NCBI RefSeq assembly: GCF_004571195.1
Contig: NZ_CP038271.1
Span: 2,351,001 to 2,415,000, forward strand
DNA: 64,000 nt
Source: Legionella geestiana
GTDB taxonomy: Bacteria > Pseudomonadota > Gammaproteobacteria > Legionellales > Legionellaceae
Reading direction: 5' to 3'
A model generated the notes under the pieces. That model was not told the DNA's origin. It ran no database searches and was given only the letters and a program-made list of their open reading frames with translations. The position numbers were made by a program, and so were the translations under genes. Numbering within the stretch: the stretch's first letter is position 1; each line of letters opens with the position of its first letter. Below, in pieces: positions 26,619 to 35,367 of this stretch.

Positions 26619-29390
26619 CTAGCCCGGAAGTGCTTCTACCACGGCTTTATGCGCCAGCAGTTTCTCCCGTGCCGCAGTTGCCTGTTCGCGTTTTTCCATT
26701 TCTTTCTGAATCACCTCTGCAGGCGCCTTGTCGGTGAACGCTGGATTGTTCAGCTTATTTTCCGCAAGCTGAATATCCTTGTTGAGCTTTGTGATTTCCC
26801 TTTCAAGGCGCGCCAGTTCGGTTTTCTTGTCGATAAGGTCGCTCATCGGGATGAGAAGCTCCATCACGCCCACTACGGCTGAGGCGCAGGCGCCTGGAGT
26901 ATCGTTGACTTCCAGGTAGCGGATGCTTGAGACTTTTGCGAGCGCAAGAAACGTGCGGCGGTATTTTTGCAGACGCGCCTTTTCTTCCCCTGCAAAATTG
27001 CGCACAAGTAATGGCACCGGTTTAGCAGGAGACACAGACATTTCAGAGCGCAGTGTGCGGATTTCCTGAATCACACGCTGCACCCACGCCATTTCTTCTT
27101 CAATGGCATCATCAACAAATGACTCTTCTACTGCCGGATACCGGCTGGTCATCAGACTTTCACCGTTTTCACTGGTCAGTCTGCTGGTTGACTTTGCAAT
27201 TTCTTCCGTAATGAAAGGAATAACCGGATGCAGCAGTTTGAGTGTCTGATGCAGTACGTGAATAAGCGTGCGCCGGGTGCCGCGCTTCATGGAGCCAAGC
27301 GCATCTTCATCGTATAGCACCGGTTTTGAGAGCTCAAGGTACCAGTCGCAGTACTCATGCCAGACGAATTCGTAGAGTGTCTGTGCCAGAAAATCAAAGC
27401 GAAAATCGGCAATATGCTGGTGGCATGCGGCAATGGTGCGCTGCAGGCGCGAGAGTATCCATTGATCGGCCGGGCTGTATTGAAATGCGCCATCACCAAG
27501 ATCAAGCTGCTCTTCATCAATGTTTTGGAGCACAAAACGCGCGGCATTCCAGAGTTTGTTACAGAAGTTGCGATAGCCTTCAACGCGCCCCATGTCAAAG
27601 CGGATGTTGCGTCCGGTGGAAGCCAGTGCACAATAGGTAAATCGCAGCGCATCCGCACCAAAGGCACTGATGCCCTCGGGGAATTCCTTGCGGGTCGCTT
27701 TTTCAATCTGGCGGCTGACGGAGCCAAGAACCAGGTTGGAGGTGCGTTTTTTTACCAGTGATTCGAGGTCAATGCCATCGATAATGTCAATTGGATCCAG
27801 GACATTGCCTTTGGATTTAGACATTTTATGGCCTTCCGCATCGCGGATTAAGCCCGTAATAATGACATCGCGAAACGGTACCTTACCGGTAAAATGCAGG
27901 CCCATCATTATCATGCGGGCAACCCAGAAAAAGATGATGTCAAAGCCTGTGACCAGCACGGAGGTCGGGTAAAACTGCTCAAGTTCAGTGGTGCGTTCGG
28001 GCCAGCCAAGGGTTGAGAAGGGCCAGAGAGCAGAAGAGAACCAGGTATCGAGAACGTCTTCGTCCTGGGTCAAAACCACGTTATCCGCAATTTTGTGGCG
28101 AAAGCGTACGTCATTTTCGCTGTATCCGACATACACGCGCCCGCTTTCGTCATACCAGGCGGGAATGCGATGCCCCCACCAGAGCTGGCGGCTGATGCAC
28201 CAGTCTTCAATGTTGTTCATCCACTGAAAATACGTTTTGTTCCAGTTTTCGGGGTGAAAGCGAATTTCGCCCTTTTCTACCGCACGAATCGCAGGTTCCG
28301 CGAGCGGTTTGGTTTTCACATACCACTGCTCAGTCAGGAGCGGTTCAAGAATGGCGCCAGACTTCTCACCGCGTGGCACTTTTACGCGATAAGGTTCGGT
28401 TTTCACGAGAAAGCCCTGAGCTTCAAGGTCGGCAATCACCTGTTTACGCGCCTCAAAACGCTCAAGCCCCCGATAGGCTTCGGGTGCCGTGTCGGAAATA
28501 ATGCCTTTAGGCGTCATGATGGAAGGTTGCGCAAGACCATGACGCCTGCCCACCTCGTAATCGTTAAAATCATGGGCCGGGGTAATTTTGACACAGCCAC
28601 TGCCAAAATCCTGCTCGACATAATCATCCGCAATCACAGGAATGCGCCGCTCACAGAGTGGCAGAATGACCTCTTTGCCGACAAGATGGGCGTAGCGGGT
28701 GTCAGAGGGATTCACGGCAACGGCCACATCTCCGAAAAGTGTTTCCGGGCGGGTAGTGGCAACCGTTACCGACTCATCACTGCCTGCAACCGGATAACGG
28801 ATGTGCCAGAGAAAACCGTCTTCTTCTGTAGGAATGACTTCAAGGTCAGATACGGCCGTCTCAAGCACGGTATCCCAGTTAACTAGACGCGTGCCCCGAT
28901 AAATCAAGCCTTCTTCATACAACTGTACGAATACTTTTTGAACAGCCGCTGATAAGCCTTCATCCATCGTGAAGCGCTCGCGCGACCAGTCAACAGAATC
29001 ACCAATGCGCCGCATCTGTCGGGTGATTTGACCGCCGGATTCTGCCTTCCATTCCCACACGCGCTGAAGAAATTCTTCACGCGTGAAATCACGCCGCTTA
29101 AGGCCTTTCAGTTCAAGCTGACGCTCAACTACGAGCTGTGTGGAAATACCGGCGTGGTCGGTGCCTGTCTGCCAGAGCGTGCGGTCACCCTGCATGCGGT
29201 GATAGCGGGTGAGGATATCCATCAGGGTATGTTGAAATCCGTGCCCCATGTGCAGGCTGCCGGTAACATTAGGGGGAGGGAGCATAATGCAGAAAGGCTT
29301 GCCATCGCCACGTGGTGCAAAGTAATGCTGATGTTCCCAGTGCTCATAACAGGCTTTTTCACAGGCTTCAGGTGAGAATGTTTTTTCCAT
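26619..29390 (-). CDS. valS: Valyl-tRNA synthetase
   Basis: ValS charges tRNA-Val and edits misactivated threonine. The start is taken at ATG 29390 (MEKTFSPEACEKACYEHWE) rather than an upstream TTG at 29411, giving 923 residues. The class I signatures are present: PPPNVTGSLHMGHGF (HIGH type) and GHKMSKSKGN (KMSKS). The long inserted editing domain, the anticodon-binding region and a C-terminal coiled coil (KKTELARLEREITKLNKDIQ) complete the normal architecture. Confidence 0.97.
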   Translation of the reverse strand: MEKTFSPEACEKACYEHWEHQHYFAPRGDGKPFCIMLPPPNVTGSLHMGHGFQHTLMDILTRYHRMQGDRTLWQTGTDHAGISTQLVVERQLELKGLKRRDFTREEFLQRVWEWKAESGGQITRQMRRIGDSVDWSRERFTMDEGLSAAVQKVFVQLYEEGLIYRGTRLVNWDTVLETAVSDLEVIPTEEDGFLWHIRYPVAGSDESVTVATTRPETLFGDVAVAVNPSDTRYAHLVGKEVILPLCERRIPVIADDYVEQDFGSGCVKITPAHDFNDYEVGRRHGLAQPSIMTPKGIISDTAPEAYRGLERFEARKQVIADLEAQGFLVKTEPYRVKVPRGEKSGAILEPLLTEQWYVKTKPLAEPAIRAVEKGEIRFHPENWNKTYFQWMNNIEDWCISRQLWWGHRIPAWYDESGRVYVGYSENDVRFRHKIADNVVLTQDEDVLDTWFSSALWPFSTLGWPERTTELEQFYPTSVLVTGFDIIFFWVARMIMMGLHFTGKVPFRDVIITGLIRDAEGHKMSKSKGNVLDPIDIIDGIDLESLVKKRTSNLVLGSVSRQIEKATRKEFPEGISAFGADALRFTYCALASTGRNIRFDMGRVEGYRNFCNKLWNAARFVLQNIDEEQLDLGDGAFQYSPADQWILSRLQRTIAACHQHIADFRFDFLAQTLYEFVWHEYCDWYLELSKPVLYDEDALGSMKRGTRRTLIHVLHQTLKLLHPVIPFITEEIAKSTSRLTSENGESLMTSRYPAVEESFVDDAIEEEMAWVQRVIQEIRTLRSEMSVSPAKPVPLLVRNFAGEEKARLQKYRRTFLALAKVSSIRYLEVNDTPGACASAVVGVMELLIPMSDLIDKKTELARLEREITKLNKDIQLAENKLNNPAFTDKAPAEVIQKEMEKREQATAAREKLLAHKAVVEALPG

Positions 29391-29432
29391 GCGTGCAGTC
29401 CCGGATTTCAAAGGCGCGTATCATAGCACAGT

Positions 29433-29459
29433 CAGGAGTTACGGGGTATATAACTCCTG
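29433..29459. other. Hairpin upstream of valS, downstream of the RND gene
   Basis: CAGGAGTTA and TAACTCCTG form a perfect 9-bp stem around a 9-base loop. It lies on the transcript side after the RND gene and before valS, both leftward. There is no T-run, so a classical intrinsic terminator is not clear; an attenuator or processing site is possible. Confidence 0.5.
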
Positions 29460-29469
29460 CTGTGAAGAA

Positions 29470-32400
29470 TCAGGCTTTATTGTCGTGATGAGGGGCATTG
29501 TGATCGGTCGCGATATAGGTATAAAGCGTCGGTACCACAAAGAGAGTGAAGCAGGTTCCTATCAAAAGCCCCGATGCAATGACGAGCCCGATATCAAAAC
29601 GACTGACGGCACCGGCGCCACTTGCAAGCAGCAGCGGCAGAACACCAAACACCATGGCAGCCGTAGTCATCAAAATTGGACGCAGACGAATGGCGGCGGC
29701 TTCTTCAACAGCAGCGCGGCGCGAGAGTTTACGGGTTTGCTGCAGGTTGTTGGCAAAGTCGACAATGAGAATACCGTGTTTGCTGATGAGGCCGATAAGC
29801 GTAATCAGCCCGACCTGCGTATAGATATTGATGCTCGCAAGTCCGAGATTAAGCGGAATGAGGGCGCCACAGATGGACATGGGCACGCTGATAAGGATAA
29901 TGAGCGGGTCTTTGAAGCTCTCATATTGCGCGGAAAGGACCAGAAAAATAACTAGAATCGCCATGAAAAAGGCAAAAATAAGGGCGTTGCCTTCCTGTTC
30001 AAACTGGCGTGACTGACCACTGTAATCAATGCTGAAACCTTGTGGAAGCACTTCTTTGGCCGCCTCCTGCAGGTATTGCAGACCCTGACCGAGCGTGGTG
30101 CCCGGCATCATGACGGCGTTGATTGTAGCAGAATTGAGCTGCTGGAAGTGCGTGAGCTTGTTCGGGCCTGTTTTTTCCACCGGCGTGATAACGGTTGACA
30201 GCGCGACCATGGTGCCGTCTTTGGCGCGTACATAAATCTCGCCAAGCTGCTTCACGTCAAGGCGAAAACGCCGTTCAAGCTGCGGAATCACCTGGTAGCT
30301 GCGGCCCTGCAGGTTGAAAAAATTAACGTAATTGCCAGACAGGGCGCTTGTGAGACTGCTGCCGATGTCTTTCATGTCAAGGCCGAGGTCGGAGGCTTTT
30401 GAGCGGTTAATCTGGAAATCAATTTCTGGTTGATTAAACTTCAACGAATTATCTACAAAGATAAAAAGACCGCTCTTACGCGCCTTTTCTTTCAGACTGT
30501 TAGAAATCTCGAGCAGGCTTTGAAAGTCGTTGGTGGTTTTAATCACAAACTGCACCGGTGTTCCGCGCCCGCCGCCTGGCAGTGGCGGGGGAATAACGGC
30601 GAATGCCTTTAGCCCGGAAACCGTATCAAGCTTTTCCTGCAGCGGTTTTTTAAGGGCAAACTGCGAACGCTCACGCTCATCCCAGGGTTTTAGTACCATC
30701 CCGGATATCGGGTCGGTGCTGTTGATGGTAAACGAGTGTGCTTTTTCAGGAAAACTGGAGTAGATGGCATCAAACGGTTTTGTAAAACTTTCAATGTAGT
30801 TGACCGTCGCATACTGTGGTGCCGTACCGGCAACAATAAAAAACCCCTGGTCTTCTTCAGGTGCCGTTTCCCGTGGCGTATGCAGATACAGATAGGGCAG
30901 CATCAGGAGCACGACAGCGGCAAAAACCAGCATGACGGGGCGCGTATCCAGCAGGCTGTGCAGCATGTTCTGGTATTTCATGCGCAGTTTATTGAACACA
31001 TCATCAAGCCGCTGCACAAAGCGGCTGGTAGAGGCCTCTGCCGAAAGAATTTTTGAACACATCATCGGCGAGAGGGTCAGCGCCACCACCCCGGAAATAA
31101 TAACGGCGCTCGCAAGCGTAAAGGCAAATTCGCGAAAAAGGGCTCCTGTCAGTCCGCCCATAAAGCCAATCGGGGCATACACGGCCGCGAGCGTAATGGT
31201 CATGGCAATAACGGGAGTGGCAATTTCGCGCGCACCAATAATGGCGGCATCAAAAGGAGTTTTGCCTTCCTCGATATGACGGTGCACGTTTTCTACCACG
31301 ACAATGGCATCATCCACTACCAGACCAATCGCGAGTACAAAGGCGAGCAGGGTCAAAAGATTGATGGAATATCCAAGAAAGAGCATAAAGGTGCACACGC
31401 CAATCAAGGACAGCGGGATGGTCACCACCGGAATCATGACTGAACGCAAAGAGCCCAGAAAGAGAAATATCACCAGAATGACGATGGCGGCGGCTTCAAC
31501 GATGGTTTGAATTACTTCGTGGATGGAGGCGCGGATAAAGTCGGTTGCATCATATACGATTGTGCCTTTGAGCGAAGGCGGAAAGTTTTTGGTAATAGAA
31601 GGGAAGAGTTCGCGCACGTTGCTGATAACTGTCAGCGGGTTCGCGGTAGGTGTTGGGGTAATGGCGAGAAACACGGCTTTTTTGCCATCGAAGGTAACGG
31701 TCGTGTTGTAATCTTTGGAACCAAGCTCCACGCGCCCGATGTCTTTCAGGCGGATAATGGCCTTATTCTCCTGACGCACAATCAGTCGACTGAATTCTTC
31801 CGCACTGGTGAGGTCGGTTTTGGCAAGGAGATTAATGGCAACGTATTCGCTCTTGGTATTACCGGCGGCAGTCAGGAAACTGTTGCGCGCGAGTACGTTA
31901 GTGACATCGGAAGGTGAGACATGAAGGGCGGCCATGCGCACGGGGTCGAGAAAAATGCGCATGGCATAAGTGGCGCCACCCAGGATATCGGCCTTGGCGA
32001 CCCCGTCAACGGTCTGCAGATAGGGTTGAACCACTCGGGTCGCATAATCGGTGATTTGCTGCGGTGTCATTTCCGTGCTGTCAAGACTGATGTACATCAA
32101 CGGTGTTGAGACATCTGACGATTTGACAATAACCGGCTGCTGAGACTCAGGCGGCAGCTCATTGAGCTTCTGCTGTACTTTACTCATTACGTCGGTAAAA
32201 GCGACCTGGGGGTCAAAGTTCAGCTTGATGTAGAGGGTAATGGTGCTGAGCCCCTGAACGCTTTCAGAGGTCATGTAATCAATGCCTTCAGCGCTTGCGA
32301 CAGAGCTTTCAAGCGGTGTCGTGATAAAGCCTGCGATGAGGCTCGAGTCGGCACCAGGATAGACGGTCGTCACCGTGATGACCGTGTTGTCCATGCGCGG

Positions 32401-32511
32401 AAACTGTCGAATCTGCATGTTAAAGAGCGAGTTCAGCCCAAAGAGCAGAATGAGCAGGCTCACCACGCAGGCAAGAACGGGTCGACGAATAAAAATATCT
32501 GTAAATTTCAT
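29470..32511 (-). CDS. RND (HAE1-type) multidrug efflux inner-membrane transporter
   Basis: The 1013-residue protein has the RND plan of 12 membrane helices and two large periplasmic loops. It begins FTDIFIRRPVLACVVSLLI, keeps the proton-relay region GLVVDDAIVVVENVHRHIEEG in helix 4, and has the second-half block IGLISKHGILIVDFAN. It resembles MexF/MdtB/VexF-like pumps that export drugs or metabolites using the proton gradient. Its adaptor lies 22 bases upstream in the same operon; no outer-membrane channel gene is adjacent, so the TolC at 9574 may serve. Confidence 0.94.
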   Translation of the reverse strand: MKFTDIFIRRPVLACVVSLLILLFGLNSLFNMQIRQFPRMDNTVITVTTVYPGADSSLIAGFITTPLESSVASAEGIDYMTSESVQGLSTITLYIKLNFDPQVAFTDVMSKVQQKLNELPPESQQPVIVKSSDVSTPLMYISLDSTEMTPQQITDYATRVVQPYLQTVDGVAKADILGGATYAMRIFLDPVRMAALHVSPSDVTNVLARNSFLTAAGNTKSEYVAINLLAKTDLTSAEEFSRLIVRQENKAIIRLKDIGRVELGSKDYNTTVTFDGKKAVFLAITPTPTANPLTVISNVRELFPSITKNFPPSLKGTIVYDATDFIRASIHEVIQTIVEAAAIVILVIFLFLGSLRSVMIPVVTIPLSLIGVCTFMLFLGYSINLLTLLAFVLAIGLVVDDAIVVVENVHRHIEEGKTPFDAAIIGAREIATPVIAMTITLAAVYAPIGFMGGLTGALFREFAFTLASAVIISGVVALTLSPMMCSKILSAEASTSRFVQRLDDVFNKLRMKYQNMLHSLLDTRPVMLVFAAVVLLMLPYLYLHTPRETAPEEDQGFFIVAGTAPQYATVNYIESFTKPFDAIYSSFPEKAHSFTINSTDPISGMVLKPWDERERSQFALKKPLQEKLDTVSGLKAFAVIPPPLPGGGRGTPVQFVIKTTNDFQSLLEISNSLKEKARKSGLFIFVDNSLKFNQPEIDFQINRSKASDLGLDMKDIGSSLTSALSGNYVNFFNLQGRSYQVIPQLERRFRLDVKQLGEIYVRAKDGTMVALSTVITPVEKTGPNKLTHFQQLNSATINAVMMPGTTLGQGLQYLQEAAKEVLPQGFSIDYSGQSRQFEQEGNALIFAFFMAILVIFLVLSAQYESFKDPLIILISVPMSICGALIPLNLGLASINIYTQVGLITLIGLISKHGILIVDFANNLQQTRKLSRRAAVEEAAAIRLRPILMTTAAMVFGVLPLLLASGAGAVSRFDIGLVIASGLLIGTCFTLFVVPTLYTYIATDHNAPHHDNKA

Positions 32512-32533
32512 GAACGTTCCTGCTGTCGGTCGG

Positions 32534-33796
32534 TTACTGGCTCAGCGTATTAAAGTCAGGCTTGTCGTTGAGCGGAACACTGTTGTTAATCACCACGCGC
32601 GTCCCGTTGTCGAGCTTCAGTTCCCCTGAGCTCACCACAAGTTGTCCAGGTTCAATGCCTTTGGTGATAACGGTCAGGTTATCCTGCTGACTGCCAAGGG
32701 TCACAAAATGCCGGTTGACGACCAGCACTGGATTACCTTGCCTGTCTTTACGCCCAGAGGGCTCTTTTTCTATTACGAAGACGGAATTGCCATACAGGCT
32801 GTAAGATATGGAGGTTGAAGGCACTACAGTTACCTCAGTAGTTTTTGGTGAAATCACTTCAACATTCGCAAACATCCCGGGAATAAAACTGAAGGTATTG
32901 ACACGGTTTTTTTCGTTGCGCTCCGTATGGCAGCTAAGGCGTTTCTGGCTGGAGTTCGGCGCGAGGGCAGTAGATACCAGCGGTGAGGCCTCAGGGTTGG
33001 CCAGAGCCTGCAACGGGCAGTTTGGAAGGGTGGCCTGCACGCGGATATTGTGCGTAATGGGGTCAACCCGCGAATTGATGGCAGTGATGGTTCCAGTGAA
33101 AATTAAATCCGGATAGCCCTCTACAGAGGCTTCTACCAGCTGGCCAACGCTGATTTCACGCAGGCGCTGCTCCGGCAGAGAGAATTCAAGGTAAAGAGGG
33201 TCAAGAGCCTGTAGAGAGACAATCGCTGTCTGCCCCTGAGAAATGTACTGGCCAAGATTGACCATGCGTATGCCAAGCTTACCGGAAAAAGGCGCCAGGA
33301 TATGTTTGTGGTTGATTTCAACCTGGGTCTTTTCCATGTTGGCCTGCGCCTGCTCAAGATTGGCCCTGGCTTCGTCCACGCTTGAAACCGGAGCCGCACC
33401 ACGTTTGAAAAGATCAGACTGGCGCTGAAAATTGAGTTTTTTCAACGCAAGCTCCGCCTCATTGAATTTCAACATGGCCTGGTCAACGCCATCATCGATA
33501 TCAAGCAGGGGAGTATCTTTTGTAACGTACTGGCCCGACTCAAAATTGATTTTGACGACTTTTCCCGCGGAGTCTGCAGAAACATCCACACCGCTCGTAG
33601 CCACAAAGGTGCCAACGGCGGGAATGCGTCCCTGCCAGGTCACGCGTTTGGCCACCACGGAGGAAACGCTCACAGCCGGAGGCTCATAGGAGGCAAAAAA
33701 ACGTTTAATCATGAAGGCTTTCAGCAGATTAAATCCGATAATGCCGCCAAATACGACGGCCAGTCCAATCGCCATTATGGTCATGCGTTTTTTCAT
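32534..33796 (-). CDS. RND periplasmic adaptor (membrane fusion protein)
   Basis: Adaptors bridge RND pumps to TolC. The ATG at 33796 (MKKRMTIMAIGLAVVFGGII) is chosen because farther in-frame starts lie in the inserted mobile element. The 420-residue protein has one N-terminal membrane anchor, lipoyl halves (GKVVKINFESGQYVTKDTPLLDIDD ... ILAPFSGKLGIRMVNLGQYI, quoted in part), a helical hairpin (NLEQAQANMEKTQVEI) and beta-barrel domains. Between IRVQATLPN and IPGMFANVEVI it has about 45 extra residues (NSSQKRLSCHTERNEKN) compared with the usual compact turn. Confidence 0.92.
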   Translation of the reverse strand: MKKRMTIMAIGLAVVFGGIIGFNLLKAFMIKRFFASYEPPAVSVSSVVAKRVTWQGRIPAVGTFVATSGVDVSADSAGKVVKINFESGQYVTKDTPLLDIDDGVDQAMLKFNEAELALKKLNFQRQSDLFKRGAAPVSSVDEARANLEQAQANMEKTQVEINHKHILAPFSGKLGIRMVNLGQYISQGQTAIVSLQALDPLYLEFSLPEQRLREISVGQLVEASVEGYPDLIFTGTITAINSRVDPITHNIRVQATLPNCPLQALANPEASPLVSTALAPNSSQKRLSCHTERNEKNRVNTFSFIPGMFANVEVISPKTTEVTVVPSTSISYSLYGNSVFVIEKEPSGRKDRQGNPVLVVNRHFVTLGSQQDNLTVITKGIEPGQLVVSSGELKLDNGTRVVINNSVPLNDKPDFNTLSQ

Positions 33797-33829
33797 GCGT
33801 GGTATTCCTGAGGCAAAGCATTTCAAAAT

Positions 33830-34003
33830 GTAACCATTCACCACGTTCACCGAAAAGCCATATTTGGCGCATCTTGTGCGAACATATTACAAAAAACTGC
33901 TCACATACCGGTGTATGCTGCGCTTTTTTTGTAATGCGTTCGCACAACCTGCACTCAAATCTGACTTTTCCCCTAAAGCATTCAGAATCTGGTGAATAGA
34001 TAC
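33830..34003. mobile_element. 174-bp MITE-like element, copy A, with 8-bp target duplication
   Basis: The ends are GTAACCATTCACCA and, on the other strand, GTATCTATTCACCA (12 of 14 match). The element is bracketed by TTCAAAAT at 33822-33829 and 34004-34011, a perfect 8-bp direct repeat. Inside is a nested inverted repeat (GTGCGAACATATTAC / GTAATGCGTTCGCAC, 2 mismatches) with A and T runs around a central CATACCGGTGTATG. It has no coding capacity. It sits 33 bases upstream of the adaptor gene start, so it separates the RND operon from its original upstream sequence. Confidence 0.9.
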
Positions 34004-34157
34004 TTCAAAATTACAGACTATAGCACATACCGCGATGCAAAAAACCTGGCTTGCCTTTCGCTATACGCACCAAAAAGTTATATTTCACGCAACCTGTGCT
34101 CAAAAGAGACTCTCTATTCTTGACTATTCAAAAAGCCGTGAATTGATACAAAAACCA

Positions 34158-34185
34158 TTGACTAAAGCAGGCGCTTTGCTACTAT
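34158..34185 (+). promoter_or_regulatory. Likely sigma-70 promoter for the exported protein at 34216
   Basis: TTGACT at 34158-34163 and TACTAT at 34180-34185 are separated by 16 bases, a good match to -35 and -10 elements. A start of transcription near 34192 would leave a short leader containing AAAGGAG just before the ATG. Confidence 0.6.
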
Positions 34186-34215
34186 CAGGCCTTCAATCAT
34201 ATCAAAGGAGTTGGA

Positions 34216-34626
34216 ATGCGTATCAAACCTGTACTGATGGCCTGCTCGCTGGCAATTGCCGCCACCGCAGTTTCTGCGGCTCCCAATGCCCATGGCAGCC
34301 TTCACAAGGGGGCTTCTCTTGAAGCGCCAAAAGATGCACAGCTCAAACGCGGTTATGATATTGAAGTTGTTAACGACAGTTACGATGATTTGCGAGTCTA
34401 TGCGCAGTATGAAGATGGCTGCTGGATAGAGCCTTTTAATATTTACCGCTACGAATATCCACACACCATTGATACATACCACAACGGCTATTTCAACACC
34501 ATGCGCGTTACCATTGATACCTTCCGTAATTACCGGGTATACGATGCCCTGACGCGACCCGGAAGTTCCATCCGTATTGTACCGGGCATCAAGCAGGGGC
34601 AAAGCCCGCTTGCACAAATGGGTTAA
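34216..34626 (+). CDS. Small exported protein of unknown function
   Basis: The 136-residue product has a clear signal peptide (ends AATAVSA) and a mature part of about 115 residues rich in Tyr and Asp (YDDLRVYAQYEDGCWIEPFNIYRYEYPHTIDTYHNGY). One cysteine is present. I do not recognise a named family. It has its own promoter, a strong AAAGGAG site six bases before the ATG, and a terminator directly after, so it is a single-gene unit. Confidence 0.85.
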   Translation: MRIKPVLMACSLAIAATAVSAAPNAHGSLHKGASLEAPKDAQLKRGYDIEVVNDSYDDLRVYAQYEDGCWIEPFNIYRYEYPHTIDTYHNGYFNTMRVTIDTFRNYRVYDALTRPGSSIRIVPGIKQGQSPLAQMG

Positions 34627-34650
34627 TTGCAACCGGTAAGCGTTTGTTAT

Positions 34651-34686
34651 ACGGCAGGAAGCCCTTTAATCCTGCCGTTTTTTTTT
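34651..34686 (+). terminator. Intrinsic terminator
   Basis: ACGGCAGGA and TCCTGCCGT make a 9-bp stem with a 10-base loop, followed by a run of T (34678-34686). It lies 24 bases after the stop of the exported protein gene and is the clearest intrinsic terminator of this strand here. Confidence 0.9.
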
Positions 34687-34711
34687 GAAAACGGCACTGA
34701 CAGGAGAGACC

Positions 34712-34987
34712 ATGAAACTACTGAAAGTGTGTGTGTTACTGGCAAGTGCGGCGTGCACCACCAGCCTGCAGGCGCATGGGGCTGGCAGCGGGAAGTGCCA
34801 CCGTATCATGGGGAAAATGGTGTGTGAACGGGTGCATCATGGTCGGCGCATGCCGCCACCTGCGCCGATGCATCGTCTGCATCGTCATCATGGTGAGCAG
34901 GTTGTTGTTGTACATCCGCCGCACGCCCCCCGAACCGCACCTCCGGTGGCGGTGATAGAAACGCCAGCCGTACATGGCCACCGATGA
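34712..34987 (+). CDS. Small exported His/Pro-rich protein
   Basis: The 91-residue product starts at ATG 34712 after AGGAGA. It has a signal peptide (MKLLKVCVLLASAACTTSLQAHG) and a short mature chain with many histidines and prolines (RVHHGRRMPPPAPMHRLHRHHGEQ). Two cysteines flank CHRIMGKMVC. The histidine content would allow metal binding, but no family is recognised and function is unknown. The next gene follows after 54 bases. Confidence 0.72.
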   Translation: MKLLKVCVLLASAACTTSLQAHGAGSGKCHRIMGKMVCERVHHGRRMPPPAPMHRLHRHHGEQVVVVHPPHAPRTAPPVAVIETPAVHGHR

Positions 34988-35041
34988 GAGAGTGTGCTAC
35001 CCTTTGCACATTCGACATTCATCAGCATCCGGGGAGAAACC

Positions 35042-35356
35042 ATGACGAAACGCGCTTTTTGCATGACGCTTCTTTTAAGCGGCTTTCTGCTGGGTGGCTG
35101 CGCGCCGGGACCTGGCAGCGAGAGTACCGGTGAGTTCATTGACAGCAGTGCAACGACTGCGAGGGTCAAGGCCTCCCTTGTGGATGCACTGGGCGCGCGC
35201 GCCATTTCCATTCAGGTCAAAACCTGGAAAGATGAAGTTCAGCTCAGCGGCTTTGTCAACAGCAGCCTGTTGAAGCAGCGGGCAGGAAGCGTTACTGCCA
35301 GAGTGCCGGGCGTGAAGCGCGTCATTAACGACCTGGTGGTAAAACAGGGCCAGTAA
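35042..35356 (+). CDS. BON-domain lipoprotein
   Basis: The 104-residue protein has a lipoprotein signal with lipobox LGGC and one BON domain ([38 protein letters not shown]...), as in OsmY and the DolP/YraP group, which act at the envelope and bind anionic lipid. It has only one BON copy where OsmY and DolP have two. The ATG at 35042 follows GGGGAG. It precedes glyA by 11 bases. Confidence 0.85.
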   Translation: MTKRAFCMTLLLSGFLLGGCAPGPGSESTGEFIDSSATTARVKASLVDALGARAISIQVKTWKDEVQLSGFVNSSLLKQRAGSVTARVPGVKRVINDLVVKQGQ

Positions 35357-35367
35357 CGGAGTTGTCC

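Noticed and set aside
28095-28886. 263-codon open frame antisense to valS
   Set aside because: It overlaps the valS catalytic core and has no ribosome site or recognisable domain.
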